This document shows, one piece after another, positions 35,093-44,304 of a stretch of DNA of 64,000 nucleotides. A model generated the notes under the pieces. That model was not told the DNA's origin, ran no database searches, and saw only the letters and a program-made list of their open reading frames with translations. Numbering within the stretch: position 1 is the first letter of the stretch; each line of letters opens with the position of its first letter. The DNA lies in contig JAVVEH010000013.1 in the NCBI GenBank assembly GCA_032251435.1, forward strand, positions 1 through 64,000, given 5' to 3'. A program made the translations under genes and the position numbers. Origin of the DNA: JAVVEH01 sp032251435. Its GTDB lineage: Bacteria > Verrucomicrobiota > Lentisphaeria > Oligosphaerales > MVZH01.

Positions 35093-36217
35093 TTATTCCA
35101 CGGGCACAAACTCGCCGTCCACCGGGGTGTCGTTCCGCCACTCGGCTTGTTCTTTCATGATTTCCTTGAACACATCAATGTCTTCCCCGGTAATGGTTAA
35201 GGTCACGGTCGCCGTGCCGTTCTCCGCCGCGCCGGCCGCCAATGTCTGCAGCAGGGGCACGGGTTTGCCGCCGGCCGCCATGCTGGCGAACATTTTCACC
35301 ATGCTGATGACCTGGGTGTCCAATAAGCCGCGGGTTTGCTCCGCCACGGCCTTGTCACCGAAATCGCCGATCAACTGAACATTCATGACATCCGTCGACG
35401 TGATAGCCAGGCCAAGCCCTTTCATCTGTGAAAAGACTTGTTCAAACATGGCGTTGGGACCGGATTCCGGATTCGCCGCGGTCTCTTTCATTTTGGCTCG
35501 CATAGCCGCCGTCGGCTGGAACATTAACGCGAAGTCCGCGTTTTTGACCGCGGCGGCGATCGATGGCGGGAAGAGCCCGGTTGTGGGTGTTTTTTCACCT
35601 TTGCCCTGACGCGACAAGGCGCCTGTGATGCCCATCTCACTGCCCATGAACAAGGCCTTTCCGCTGTCAGTTATGGCGAAAAAGAGCGCGTCTGTCTCGC
35701 CCGCTTTTTGGGTTTTAAAAACGGTTACGCCATTGTGTTGTGTCCGGGAAACCACCGGCACCGCCTCCAGATCTTCCTCTTCGGCCATTTGTTCCGCGAA
35801 GGCTTTCAGTCCTTTTTCCAGTTGATCATCCGTCAACACTTTCGCCAACCGCACGCCCAGGACAGCGTCCATCTCGACAAAGTTGGGTTTTTCGCCGCTG
35901 TCCAAATCGACCGCGTCCATTTCCACGGCGGCCGTCAGGGTGAGAAAATCCTCTTCTTTCAAACCGGTCAACTGGGTCAATTTGTCATCAAAAGAGGTCA
36001 TTTTGTCCATGTTGTCTGTTTGACCGAGTTCTTTTTTCAAGGCTTCCAATTCCTCAAATTTCTTAGCGATCGGCGCCTGGCGCATCTTGCTGAAATCGAG
36101 AGTCAGAACCAAGTCCGCTCCGGGCATGATCACTGTCGCCAGATCGGCCCGCGTGACTGCGGCGGCCATGAAAACCATGGCGAGAAGACGTGTGATAGCG
36201 CGTGTCTGTTTGTTCAT
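35093..36217 (-). CDS. Exported hypothetical protein
   Basis: 374 residues with a signal peptide (residues 1-24, cleavage after VTRA). The mature protein has alternating helices and strands (ATVIMPGADLVLTLDFSKM, later GKALFMGSEMGITGAL). Similar large periplasmic proteins of unknown function are common in Verrucomicrobia and Lentisphaerae, but I do not recognise a named family. It is the last of four closely spaced minus-strand genes (phoH-like, rdgB, TIM-barrel-like, this one), with 11 bases to the previous gene. Confidence 0.75.
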   Translation of the reverse strand: MNKQTRAITRLLAMVFMAAAVTRADLATVIMPGADLVLTLDFSKMRQAPIAKKFEELEALKKELGQTDNMDKMTSFDDKLTQLTGLKEEDFLTLTAAVEMDAVDLDSGEKPNFVEMDAVLGVRLAKVLTDDQLEKGLKAFAEQMAEEEDLEAVPVVSRTQHNGVTVFKTQKAGETDALFFAITDSGKALFMGSEMGITGALSRQGKGEKTPTTGLFPPSIAAAVKNADFALMFQPTAAMRAKMKETAANPESGPNAMFEQVFSQMKGLGLAITSTDVMNVQLIGDFGDKAVAEQTRGLLDTQVISMVKMFASMAAGGKPVPLLQTLAAGAAENGTATVTLTITGEDIDVFKEIMKEQAEWRNDTPVDGEFVPVE

Positions 36218-36228
36218 GAGAGAGTCCT

Positions 36229-37062
36229 TTAATTATCAGGTTCTGAGGCGAGTGAGGCATTCGTTGTTCGCAGGAGATCGACGACTTCGGCGAGTTGGTG
36301 ACATGTTTTGGGTATCTGGCTGTCCGGCACCCCTTCAGGGGCCAGGGTGACGCAACCGGAAAAATTGTGCCATTTGGCGGCCCTAACCAAATCTTTCAAG
36401 TCGTTTTCGGACAGTTCCTCGCCGAGGCAAGGGGAGTAAAATAAGCAGATGACAGCGGTCAGAGAGGCTGTTTTACGCAACAAATTTTTCGCGTCAAGGC
36501 CGCTGGGCAAATCATTGGGGAACACATTCAAACACACACGGAAATGTTTAAATCCGGCTTCATAGATCAGGTTCGCGGCCATGCGCGAGCCATCCGCTCC
36601 CGGGGCGTCAGAGGGGACTCTGACCGGCATGCAGACAACCAGACCTTTTTCCTCCGCGACGGGACAGACCTTGTTCAGCAAAAGCAAGCGATTGGCGAAT
36701 AGCGACTCATTCGCATGATGCAAATCAAGATGTTCCATGCCCAAGTCAAGTGTGACGTGCCGACCGCCGAATTCCCGGCAGCGGCTCACGGCGGCCACGG
36801 CGGCGTCAATCACTTGAGTGAGCGCTTTCCCATGCAAGTCTTCCAGATAGCGGCCGGTGCGCGGATCGATGATGTCTCTGACGGTGATCAGCCGCAGACC
36901 GCTTTTACGCCAGCGCTCCTCTTCACTCGCCGGTTGGCGAAGCAAGCTCCACGGCACGTCAAGCTCAACCGGAAGACCGCTGTCTTCCAGCGCGTCGAGC
37001 CAGAGCGCTCCGTTTGTTTCCGGAATACGCACACTGTTTAAGGCGATAGTGCTCATAGTCAC
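36229..37062 (-). CDS. TIM-barrel-like protein, possibly xylose isomerase-like
   Basis: 277 residues without signal peptide. The spacing of strands ending in acidic or His residues (VELDVP, LITVRDI, HVTLDLGMEHLDL, GLVVCMPVRVPS, KHFRVCLNVFPND, GCVTLAPEG) suggests a beta/alpha barrel of the AP-endonuclease/xylose isomerase type, without certainty about metal ligands. The GTG start overlaps the rdgB stop as GTGA; an ATG six bases later is an alternative. Function unknown. Confidence 0.6.
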   Translation of the reverse strand: MTMSTIALNSVRIPETNGALWLDALEDSGLPVELDVPWSLLRQPASEEERWRKSGLRLITVRDIIDPRTGRYLEDLHGKALTQVIDAAVAAVSRCREFGGRHVTLDLGMEHLDLHHANESLFANRLLLLNKVCPVAEEKGLVVCMPVRVPSDAPGADGSRMAANLIYEAGFKHFRVCLNVFPNDLPSGLDAKNLLRKTASLTAVICLFYSPCLGEELSENDLKDLVRAAKWHNFSGCVTLAPEGVPDSQIPKTCHQLAEVVDLLRTTNASLASEPDN

Positions 37063-37670
37063 GTCAGTGTGAATAAATTCGTTAATACGTTGCTTGAGAT
37101 TAACATTGTCAACGCGTTCCCCCGGTGGCTAAGCGCGTTTTTCACGCTTCCCGGCAACTCCGCGAAGGTTTGATCATAGCCTGCCGGAACAAAAATCAGG
37201 TCGTAGCCGAAGCCGCCAGATCCGCGGGGGGCGTGAATAATTGATCCGGGGACTTCTCCCCTGACTTGTCCGATTAAAGCCCCCGTGGCGTCGGCCACGG
37301 AAATAACGCAAACGAATTTAGCGCGCCTATTCGGGATTTCCCGCATTTTTTCAAGGAGTTTCAGCATATTTTTCTCATCCGTGCTGTCCGGTCCCGCGAA
37401 CCGGGCGCTGTAAACGCCGGGGGCGCCCTGCAGGGCCTCGACGGATAATCCACTGTCATCAGCTAACACGGGGACACCCAGGGTGGCGGCTGTCACCCTG
37501 GCTTTTTTCGCCGAGTTGGCTTCAAAGGTGTCACCATCCTCGACGACGGCTGGCATTCCACCGAACGCGTCCATCCCCGAAACCTGGATCCCCAAGGGCG
37601 CCAAAATACCGGCTATTTCCTCAACTTTATGTGTGTTTCCCGTGGCGACATAGAGTTTTTTTTCAAGCAT
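37059..37670 (-). CDS. rdgB: XTP/dITP diphosphatase (HAM1/RdgB)
   Basis: About 203 residues. Removes deaminated purine nucleoside triphosphates from the nucleotide pool. ATGNTHKVEEI (about 7-17), FEANSAKKA, VLADDSGLSVEAL and GVYSARFAG are family signatures, and SHRGNAL closes the protein. I chose the ATG at 37670; a GTG three codons earlier is possible. It overlaps the barrel-protein gene by four bases. Confidence 0.94.
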   Translation of the reverse strand: MLEKKLYVATGNTHKVEEIAGILAPLGIQVSGMDAFGGMPAVVEDGDTFEANSAKKARVTAATLGVPVLADDSGLSVEALQGAPGVYSARFAGPDSTDEKNMLKLLEKMREIPNRRAKFVCVISVADATGALIGQVRGEVPGSIIHAPRGSGGFGYDLIFVPAGYDQTFAELPGSVKNALSHRGNALTMLISSNVLTNLFTLT

Positions 37671-37702
37671 GGCTGTCACATTTCCGGTTGAAGAAAGGGA
37701 GT

Positions 37703-39025
37703 TTAAAGCAGATCCGCCGCGGCTTCCGCGAGCAAACTGCGTTCGCCTTGAACCAAACCGACGTGACTGACGATCGGATTTAACCGGAACCGGTCAATCA
37801 GCACCACCAGTCCATTGGACAAGGAGTCAACGTAGGGGTTGTCAATCTGATGGGGATCGCCAGTCAACACAATTTTTGTTCCCCGCCCGACTCGGGTGAT
37901 GACTGTTTTGAGTTCCAATGGCGTTAAATTTTGCGCTTCGTCAATGATGATGAACTGTTTTGGAATGCTGCGTCCGCGGATATACGCCAAGGGTTCCACG
38001 CTGACTTCATCGCAATCTAATATGTTGGCCGGCAGGCAGCGTTCCCGGCCTTGCCGGTCTTCGTCTCGAATAAGCTCCAACGCGTCGTAAACGGGCTGCA
38101 TCCACGGCCGCATTTTATCACCGATATCTCCGGGTAAAAACCCTAAATCTTTACCCACAGGGGTGGTGGGACGGAACACCAGCACTTTTTTATACGCCCG
38201 TTCTTTAAAGACTTTACGCAATCCGGCGGCCACCGCCAGAAGCGTCTTACCGGTACCGGCTTTTCCTGTCAGGGTCACCATGCTGATTCGGTCATCCAGA
38301 AGGGCGTCCAGGGCGAATGTCTGCTCCAAGTTGGCCGGAAAGATGCCGGCGGCGCCGGCGTTGAGATTCCCCAAAGGGGCGATTCTTCCGCGGTCAATGT
38401 CGGTCACGCGGCCCAGAGCGCAGGGGTCTTGTCCCACGGTTTCAGACAAGCGGACGTATTCATTGACAACGTGAAACCGGGTGTCCGGCAAGGCGACTGG
38501 TTTGCCCAGACGCAGGCGGCTCACACGGTCCTTGGACGCTTGGATATCACGCCAGCCGGTATACACGTCAGCGTCAGGAACGTGATCTGTCTCATAGTCT
38601 TCCGCCGGAATGCCCAGCGCGTCGGCTTTCACCCGCAAGTTCACGTTTTTGGTCACAATGATCACAGGGACATGCTGACTCCGGTCTTGAAAGTGCAGGG
38701 CCAGTGACAAGATCCTTTGATCGGTTTTCCGGGCTGAGCGGATCGTTCCCATACGCTCCGAAGGCCGCGGATTCTCGCAAAATATCTGCAGCCGGGCGCC
38801 GCCGTCAAGCGGGATTCCCCGTCCCAGGCTTCCTTTGGCCCGCAGATCATCCAGCATTTTCGCCACTGTCCGGGAATTCCGGCCAAGTTCTGTCATGTCC
38901 CGCTTGAAGTTTTCAATTTCCTCAATAACTTCAACCGGGATGATAATATCGCTGTCCGCAAAGCTGTAAATGGCTTTGGGCGTGTGTAGCAACACGTTGG
39001 TGTCCAAGATAATGACGCGCTTCAT
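37703..39025 (-). CDS. PhoH-like ATPase with N-terminal PIN domain
   Basis: About 440 residues. A PIN nuclease-like domain (about 1-150) opens with VIILDTNVLLHTP and has conserved acidic residues (EEIENFK, KTDQRIL). A PhoH ATPase domain follows (about 215-440) with Walker A TGKAGTGKT, Walker B FIIIDEAQNLTP and TGDPHQIDNPY. This YlaK-type fusion is thought to act in RNA metabolism. The ATG at 39025 is the natural start: the long upstream frame to 39586 overlaps the divergent folP gene and has no PIN-like sequence. Confidence 0.93.
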   Translation of the reverse strand: MKRVIILDTNVLLHTPKAIYSFADSDIIIPVEVIEEIENFKRDMTELGRNSRTVAKMLDDLRAKGSLGRGIPLDGGARLQIFCENPRPSERMGTIRSARKTDQRILSLALHFQDRSQHVPVIIVTKNVNLRVKADALGIPAEDYETDHVPDADVYTGWRDIQASKDRVSRLRLGKPVALPDTRFHVVNEYVRLSETVGQDPCALGRVTDIDRGRIAPLGNLNAGAAGIFPANLEQTFALDALLDDRISMVTLTGKAGTGKTLLAVAAGLRKVFKERAYKKVLVFRPTTPVGKDLGFLPGDIGDKMRPWMQPVYDALELIRDEDRQGRERCLPANILDCDEVSVEPLAYIRGRSIPKQFIIIDEAQNLTPLELKTVITRVGRGTKIVLTGDPHQIDNPYVDSLSNGLVVLIDRFRLNPIVSHVGLVQGERSLLAEAAADLL

Positions 39026-39130
39026 AGGCGGCGGAGCGAACCCTTTTAGAGATGATCGTCGCAGTGGGGGAAAAAGAAAAGGCACTTTAGCCTCACATTG
39101 CCGATTCTTCAACTCGAAACAAGAGTGTCC

Positions 39131-39979
39131 ATGATGAGATTCACATTTATCGGCGGCGAATGGCGGTTTGACAGCACGCCGAAGATCATGGGTGTTCTCA
39201 ACGTGACACCCGATTCGTTTTCCGACGGGGGAGACCACCGCGATGTGGCCGCGTCGCTTCACCATGCCCGGGCGATGGCGGCCGCGGGGGCGGATGTGAT
39301 TGATATTGGCGGGGAGTCCACGCGGCCCGGCGCCCGGGAAGTTCCCGCCGCTGAGGAAATTCGGCGGGTGTGTCCCGTGATACAGGCTGTGACATCCCGG
39401 CTGGACATCCCGGTCAGTGTTGACACGCGGAAAGCGGCCGTCGCGGCCGCCGCGGTGGAGGCGGGCGCGGTGATCATTAACGATGTCAGTGGTTTGACGT
39501 TTGATTCCGATATGATCCGCGTGGTGAAAGACACGGGAGCGGGTTACATCGGCATGCACATGCGCGGGACACCGGAAACGATGCAAAGCCTGACCGACTA
39601 TGGGGACATCATGGCCGAATTAAAGCGCTTTTTTCACCACATGCTCACCCATGCTGTGGATCAGGGTGTGTCCTTGGAATCGCTGGCGATAGATCCGGGC
39701 ATCGGATTTGGGAAGACCGGTGAGCAAAACATTCAGATTATCCAGCGGCTGGCTGAGTTGCGTGACATTCACCGGCCCGTCTTAATGGGCGTGTCACGAA
39801 AATCGTTTATTGGTGAAACGCTGGGGCTGGCCGATCCGAAACAGCGCGCTTGGGGAACAGCCGCCGCCGTCGCGGTCTGTGTGGCGAATGGCGCCCACAT
39901 CCACCGGGTCCATGACGTGGCTGAGATGCGGCAAGTCGCCGACATGGCCGCCGCTCTGACGAAAACGATGGCCATGTGA
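39131..39979 (+). CDS. folP: Dihydropteroate synthase
   Basis: 282 residues. Joins p-aminobenzoate to the pterin diphosphate in folate synthesis. Signatures: MGVLNVTPDSFSDGG (about 19-33), DIGGESTRPGA, VSVDTRKAAVA, IINDVSG, GIGFGKTGEQN and GVSRKSFIG. The start could be the ATG at 39131 or the adjacent one at 39134. It is divergent from the PhoH gene, with about 105 bases between. A small unknown gene follows 19 bases downstream. Confidence 0.95.
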   Translation: MMRFTFIGGEWRFDSTPKIMGVLNVTPDSFSDGGDHRDVAASLHHARAMAAAGADVIDIGGESTRPGAREVPAAEEIRRVCPVIQAVTSRLDIPVSVDTRKAAVAAAAVEAGAVIINDVSGLTFDSDMIRVVKDTGAGYIGMHMRGTPETMQSLTDYGDIMAELKRFFHHMLTHAVDQGVSLESLAIDPGIGFGKTGEQNIQIIQRLAELRDIHRPVLMGVSRKSFIGETLGLADPKQRAWGTAAAVAVCVANGAHIHRVHDVAEMRQVADMAAALTKTMAM

Positions 39980-39998
39980 AACATAAGGAATAGTGCGA

Positions 39999-40352
39999 AT
40001 GTCGTTACAGTCGTTATTAGGAAAAACCGCCGGCGGTATGGGCGATGGCATGCTGAAAATGATGCTCAACCATGTGGCCAAAGAGTATGGCAGCGTGGAG
40101 GAAGTCATGATTGACAGAAAAGAAAAAACCGCCCGGTTGCGGATCGTGTTGCGGGGCGAAACCGAGCCGGTCACCTTTCACGCGGGACATTACACCGTGC
40201 TGACTGAGCCGGACGGGCAAGTGGCTATCCGCTTGAGCGAGCTGTCATGCGACCGGGAATGGATGGCGGCTGTCCTGCGAAAATATGTCGAGGACAAACC
40301 ATTTCCCCTGCCGGCGAAACAAAAAGAACTACTGGTCGGCTTCTTGAGCTGA
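39999..40352 (+). CDS. Small hypothetical protein following folP
   Basis: 117 residues from an ATG at 39999 preceded by AAGGA. The first 25 residues are glycine- and methionine-rich; the middle has a beta-type pattern (DRKEKTARLRIVLRGETEPVTFHAGHYTVL) and the C-terminus is helical. No catalytic motif or signal peptide. I do not recognise the family. Close spacing suggests co-transcription with folP. Confidence 0.7.
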   Translation: MSLQSLLGKTAGGMGDGMLKMMLNHVAKEYGSVEEVMIDRKEKTARLRIVLRGETEPVTFHAGHYTVLTEPDGQVAIRLSELSCDREWMAAVLRKYVEDKPFPLPAKQKELLVGFLS

Positions 40353-40501
40353 AACAGCTTTTCCTTATTCCCGGCGACGCTGTCGTGTCCCTTGCCGTGA
40401 AGTGAACGTTTCAAGCCTTTTGAGCCGTGTCAGGCGCGGTGTCCAATGGCCCGGAAGAAAGACCGGGGATATTGACTTGCGCCCAAACTGGGAAACAATT
40501 C

Positions 40502-40529
40502 TTGCATCCCCCGCATGGGACCTTATATT
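40502..40529 (+). promoter_or_regulatory. Candidate sigma-70 promoter of ilvC
   Basis: TTGCAT at 40502-40507 and TATATT at 40524-40529 with 16 bases between, about 95 bases upstream of the ilvC ATG. The frame of ilvC is open upstream to 40402, but this promoter and the strong GAGGAG support the later start. Confidence 0.5.
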
Positions 40530-40626
40530 ACACGCCTTTTGCGAGATGTACGTCTTCCCTGCAAACTCTCCCGCGCAGACTGTCGGGGGGAAAAACCAAC
40601 GTCCTTTCCACGAGGAGCACGCTAAA

Positions 40627-41607
40627 ATGAAAATTCTTCACGACAAAGATGCCGATCTGAATGTTTTGAATGGCAAGACCGTCGCCGTCATCGGTTACGG
40701 CAGTCAAGGTTCCGCCCAGGCGCTGTGCATGCGCGACTCCGGTGTCAATGTCATTATTGGTTCCATCAAAGACGCGTCGTATGACAAGGCTGTTGAAGAC
40801 GGTTTTGAGGTCATGCCCATCGCGGAAGCGGCGGCGAAAGCTGACATCGTCCACATTCTCCTTCCCGATGAATTTCACGGGCCGGTGTACGAAAAGGACA
40901 TTAAAGACAACTTGGTCGCCGGCAACGCGCTGTGCTGCTCCCACGGGTTCAATATCATTTATAAAGAAATCGTTCCCGCTGACAATGTGGATGTCATCAT
41001 GGTCGCTCCGAAAAGTCCGGCGACGGAAGAGCGGAAAGCCTATTTGGAAGGGTTCGGCGTTCCCGGTCTGATCGCTGTCAAGCAAGACGCTTCCGGCCAG
41101 GCGCGTGACATCGCTTTGGGGATGGCGAAAGCGATGGGCTTCACCCGCGCCGGCGTGCTCGAATGCACCTTTGAACAGGAAACCTACGAAGATCTCTTCG
41201 GTGAACAGAATGTTCTCTGCGGCGGCTGCGTGGATATTATCAAATACGGGTTTGAGGTGTTGGTCGAGGCCGGTTACCCCGCCGAAATGGCCTATTTTGA
41301 ATGCCTGCATGAGCTCAAACTGATCGTTGACCTCATTTTCGAGGGCGGTATTCAGAAGATGAACGCGGTGATCTCCAACACCGCTGAATGGGGCGAATAC
41401 TACAATGGTCCCAAAATCATCGATCCCAGTGTCAAGGAACGCATGCGTGAATCATTGAAACTGATTGAAAATGGCACCTTCGCCAAAGAATGGCTGGCGG
41501 AAAGCCGTAGCGGCGCCAAGAATCTTCTGGCGAAACGCGAAGCGCTTGGCAAACACCCGATCGAAATTGTCGGCCGCGAAATCCGCAGCCTTTTCGAACG
41601 CAAATAA
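40627..41607 (+). CDS. ilvC: Ketol-acid reductoisomerase, class I
   Basis: 326 residues. Second step of branched-chain amino acid synthesis (acetolactate to dihydroxyisovalerate, NADPH and Mg2+). The Rossmann motif AVIGYGSQGSAQAL (about 19-32), the SCCHGFN-like NALCCSHGFNI, PKSPATEERKAY, and the acidic metal site FEQETYEDLFGEQNVLCGG are all present; AYFECLHELKLIVDL gives the second metal ligand. The ATG at 40627 follows CGAGGAGCACG and yields the usual class I length. A terminator follows. Confidence 0.95.
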   Translation: MKILHDKDADLNVLNGKTVAVIGYGSQGSAQALCMRDSGVNVIIGSIKDASYDKAVEDGFEVMPIAEAAAKADIVHILLPDEFHGPVYEKDIKDNLVAGNALCCSHGFNIIYKEIVPADNVDVIMVAPKSPATEERKAYLEGFGVPGLIAVKQDASGQARDIALGMAKAMGFTRAGVLECTFEQETYEDLFGEQNVLCGGCVDIIKYGFEVLVEAGYPAEMAYFECLHELKLIVDLIFEGGIQKMNAVISNTAEWGEYYNGPKIIDPSVKERMRESLKLIENGTFAKEWLAESRSGAKNLLAKREALGKHPIEIVGREIRSLFERK

Positions 41608-41632
41608 TCACAGGCCGGTCCTGTTTCTTTAT

Positions 41633-41665
41633 CGAGTCGGCACCGTTCGGTGTCGGCTCGTTTTT
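41633..41665 (+). terminator. Intrinsic terminator of ilvC
   Basis: A twelve-pair stem including three G-T pairs (CGAGTCGGCACC / GGTGTCGGCTCG) around a GTTC loop, followed directly by TTTTTATTT. It lies 25 bases after the ilvC stop. Confidence 0.85.
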
Positions 41666-41852
41666 ATTTCGGAAGCAGGCCACCGGGGCTGGATGCGAAA
41701 CAACGCCAACCCCTGGCGACGGGGATTCTGGAAAAGCCACCGGGGCACGTTATATTCAGCCCCTCATGGATTGCCCCGGCTCCCTGTGTTCCGCATGAAT
41801 GATCCGGCGGAACCGATGCGACTATTCTGAAAATGTGAAAGGCGAAAAGCCG

Positions 41853-42488
41853 ATGATTGCCATCATTGATTACCGCGCCGGCAACCTGACCAGTGTGGAA
41901 CGGGCGCTTCATTTCCTCGGCGAAGCGTGTCAAATCACGGACGATCCCACCATAATCGCCACGGCCGACCGGGTGATTTTTCCCGGTGTCGGCGCCGCCG
42001 GCGAGGCGATGCGGAATCTTAACCGGCTGGGATTGTCCACTGTCATCCACGATGTGGTGGCGGCGGGAAAACCGTTCCTGGGGATTTGCCTGGGCTATCA
42101 GATCTTGTTTGACAGCAGCGAAGAGGATGGTGGCGTGGAGTGCCTGGGCGTCTTCCCGGGAACAGTTGTCCGCTTCGCCGATGATATGACCGAAGCGGAC
42201 AACCCGCTGCCGTTGAAAATACCGGAAATGGGCTGGAACGGGGTGACTTTTGTCAAACCTCATCCCGTCACCCATGGCGTGCCGGCGGACGCGGAGTTTT
42301 ATTTTGTTCATTCCTATTACCCTGTGCCCGGTGATGAGGGCGCCTGCGCGTTGACAACGTACGGCGTTGACTTCGCCTCGGGGGTCGCCGCGGGGTCCGC
42401 GATCGGCTTCCAGTTCCATCCCGAAAAAAGTGGCGAACCGGGGTTGCAGTTGTTACGCGGTTTCTGCGCGTGGAATCCCAATGCTTAA
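41853..42488 (+). CDS. hisH: Imidazole glycerol phosphate synthase, glutaminase subunit HisH
   Basis: 211 residues. Supplies ammonia to HisF in histidine synthesis. AIIDYRAGNLTSVERAL opens the protein, PGVGAAGEAM forms the oxyanion strand, GICLGYQIL holds the nucleophilic Cys, and FQFHPEKSG the His and Glu of the triad. The ATG at 41853 matches the family N-terminus. hisF is not adjacent; the following gene overlaps by eight bases and is a membrane protein, so the histidine genes are split here. Confidence 0.94.
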   Translation: MIAIIDYRAGNLTSVERALHFLGEACQITDDPTIIATADRVIFPGVGAAGEAMRNLNRLGLSTVIHDVVAAGKPFLGICLGYQILFDSSEEDGGVECLGVFPGTVVRFADDMTEADNPLPLKIPEMGWNGVTFVKPHPVTHGVPADAEFYFVHSYYPVPGDEGACALTTYGVDFASGVAAGSAIGFQFHPEKSGEPGLQLLRGFCAWNPNA

Positions 42489-43065
42489 ACAGATTTTTGT
42501 CTTATTTTTAATCACGCTGATTCCCGCCCTTGAACTCCGGGCGTCCATTCCATTTGGCTTCGGCTTGTTGGGCAAACACTGGCTGGGGTTTGACTTTTAC
42601 GCGATGCCCTGGTGGCTGGTGGCGGTGGTTTGTATGATTGCCAATATCATCTTGGGGTGGGCGGTTTTCGGGATTTTAGCCCCGGTGATGAAATGGCTGG
42701 AGCGGTTCGCCTGGTTCCGGCGTTGGCTCGAACCCGTTTTGTTACGCGCTCAGAAAAAGATCCAGCCGTACGTCGAGAAATTCGGCGAGTTTGGGGTGGC
42801 GTTGTTTATTGGCGTGCCGCTGCCGGGCAGCGGGGTTTACACCGGGGCGGTCGGCGCCTTTCTGCTGGGACTTGACCGCAAAAAATTCGCGGTCGCGAAT
42901 GTGCTGGGAGTTTTGATCTCGGGTCTGGCGGTGACCGTGATCTGTCTTGGCATTAAGGCTGGAATGGATATTCCTTTCAGCGAATTCATGATTAAACAGG
43001 ATCATCATAGCGAGCAGCTTGAAGAGATCACGCCACCGCCTCATGAACCGGTTCAATTAGATTAA
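42481..43065 (+). CDS. Small multidrug export-like membrane protein (PF06695 type)
   Basis: 194 residues with about five membrane helices: a signal-like first helix (FVLFLITLIPALEL), WWLVAVVCMIANIILGWAVF, the amphipathic KIQPYVEKFGEFGVALFIGVPLPGSGVYTGAVGAFLLGL region typical of PF06695 (core VPLPGSGVYTGA), and VLISGLAVTVICLG. The C-terminal 25 residues are His/Glu/Pro-rich and soluble. The ATG at 42481 overlaps the hisH stop by eight bases, so it is coupled although functionally unrelated. Transport activity is named by family only. Confidence 0.8.
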   Translation: MLKQIFVLFLITLIPALELRASIPFGFGLLGKHWLGFDFYAMPWWLVAVVCMIANIILGWAVFGILAPVMKWLERFAWFRRWLEPVLLRAQKKIQPYVEKFGEFGVALFIGVPLPGSGVYTGAVGAFLLGLDRKKFAVANVLGVLISGLAVTVICLGIKAGMDIPFSEFMIKQDHHSEQLEEITPPPHEPVQLD

Positions 43066-43163
43066 AAGCGCGGTTTTTACCATCGCGCCGGGCTCTTCGA
43101 ACCGGTGAACCCGCATGGTTCGGGAAAATTAGAAAATAACAACGTTACAGGAAAGTCAGTAAC

Positions 43164-44264
43164 ATGTCAGTTCTTAACATTCGTCCAAAATCCGAGTGTG
43201 AGTGGGATCAGGTTTCTTTAGGTGAGGTGATGCTTCGCCTGGATCCCGGGGAAGGGCGCATCCACACGTCCCGTCAGTTCAAGGCCTGGGAAGGCGGGGG
43301 TGAGTACAATGTTGCCCGTGGATTGCGCCGTTGTTTCGGGCTTAAAACCGCTGTGGTCACCGCTTTCGCCGATAATCCCGTCGGTCGTTTAGTGGAGGAT
43401 TTCATCCTGCAGGGCGGGGTGGACACCGATTTGATTCAATGGCGGGACTATGACGGAATCGGCCGCACGGTCCGCAACGGGTTGAATTTCACTGAGCGCG
43501 GCTTCGGCATCCGCGGCGCTGTCGGTTGTTCCGACCGCGGAAATACAGCCGCGTCACAACTGAAACCCGGTGATGTGGACTGGGATTCCATCTTTGGTGA
43601 GCGCGGCGCCCGCTGGCTGCATACCGGGGGTATTTTCGCCGCCCTCTCCGAATCGTCAGCGGAAACAGTGATTGAAGCGGTCCGGGCCGCCAAGAAATAT
43701 GGCACGATTGTCTCGTATGACCTGAATTACCGGCCGTCTCTCTGGAAGGCCATCGGCGGCCATGCCAAAGCTCAGGAAGTCAATCGTGAAATCGCCAAGT
43801 ATGTGGATGTCATGATCGGGAATGAGGAAGATTTCACCGCCTGCCTCGGATTCGAGGTCGAAGGCGCTGATGACAATTTGACCCATCTTCCGATTGACAG
43901 CTTCAAGGCCATGATCAACCAGGCGGTGGCGGCGTACCCGAACTTTAAAGTGACGGGAACGACGCTGCGTGGTGTCATCAGCGCCACGGTCAATGACTGG
44001 GGAGCGATGTGCTGGGCGAACGGGACGTTTTATCAAGCGACACACCGCCCCGGACTGGAGATCCTGGACCGGGTCGGTGGCGGGGACAGCTTCGCGTCCG
44101 GTTTTATCTACGGCCTGATGGAGCTGGACAGCGCTGAGTTAGCCGTTGAATATGGGGCGGCTCATGGCGCTCTGGCCATGACCACGGCGGGGGACACGAC
44201 GATGGCCTCGCTCAAAGAAGTCGAGAAGATTGTCGCCGGCGGCGGCGCCCGGGTGGATCGGTAA
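43164..44264 (+). CDS. PfkB-family sugar kinase, probably 2-keto-3-deoxygluconate kinase
   Basis: 366 residues. PfkB signatures: SLGEVMLRLDPGEGRI at the start, WEGGGEYNVARGLRR (glycine pair), and DRVGGGDSFASGFIYG with the catalytic Asp. The N-terminal GEVMLR and the overall length match KDG kinases, which phosphorylate the product of uronate or rhamnonate-type degradation. That would fit the rhamnosidase, but the substrate is inferred. A hairpin (CGAACC/GGTTCG near 43099-43123) lies in the leader. Confidence 0.82.
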   Translation: MSVLNIRPKSECEWDQVSLGEVMLRLDPGEGRIHTSRQFKAWEGGGEYNVARGLRRCFGLKTAVVTAFADNPVGRLVEDFILQGGVDTDLIQWRDYDGIGRTVRNGLNFTERGFGIRGAVGCSDRGNTAASQLKPGDVDWDSIFGERGARWLHTGGIFAALSESSAETVIEAVRAAKKYGTIVSYDLNYRPSLWKAIGGHAKAQEVNREIAKYVDVMIGNEEDFTACLGFEVEGADDNLTHLPIDSFKAMINQAVAAYPNFKVTGTTLRGVISATVNDWGAMCWANGTFYQATHRPGLEILDRVGGGDSFASGFIYGLMELDSAELAVEYGAAHGALAMTTAGDTTMASLKEVEKIVAGGGARVDR

Positions 44265-44304
44265 GGGCTTGGCGCGGATCCGAATGTGCCAGAAGGGATT
44301 GATC

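Noticed and set aside
37703..39586. PhoH gene starting at 39586 as a 627-residue protein
   Set aside because: The extra 187 codons overlap the divergent folP gene and have no PIN or signal character; the PIN domain begins at the ATG at 39025.
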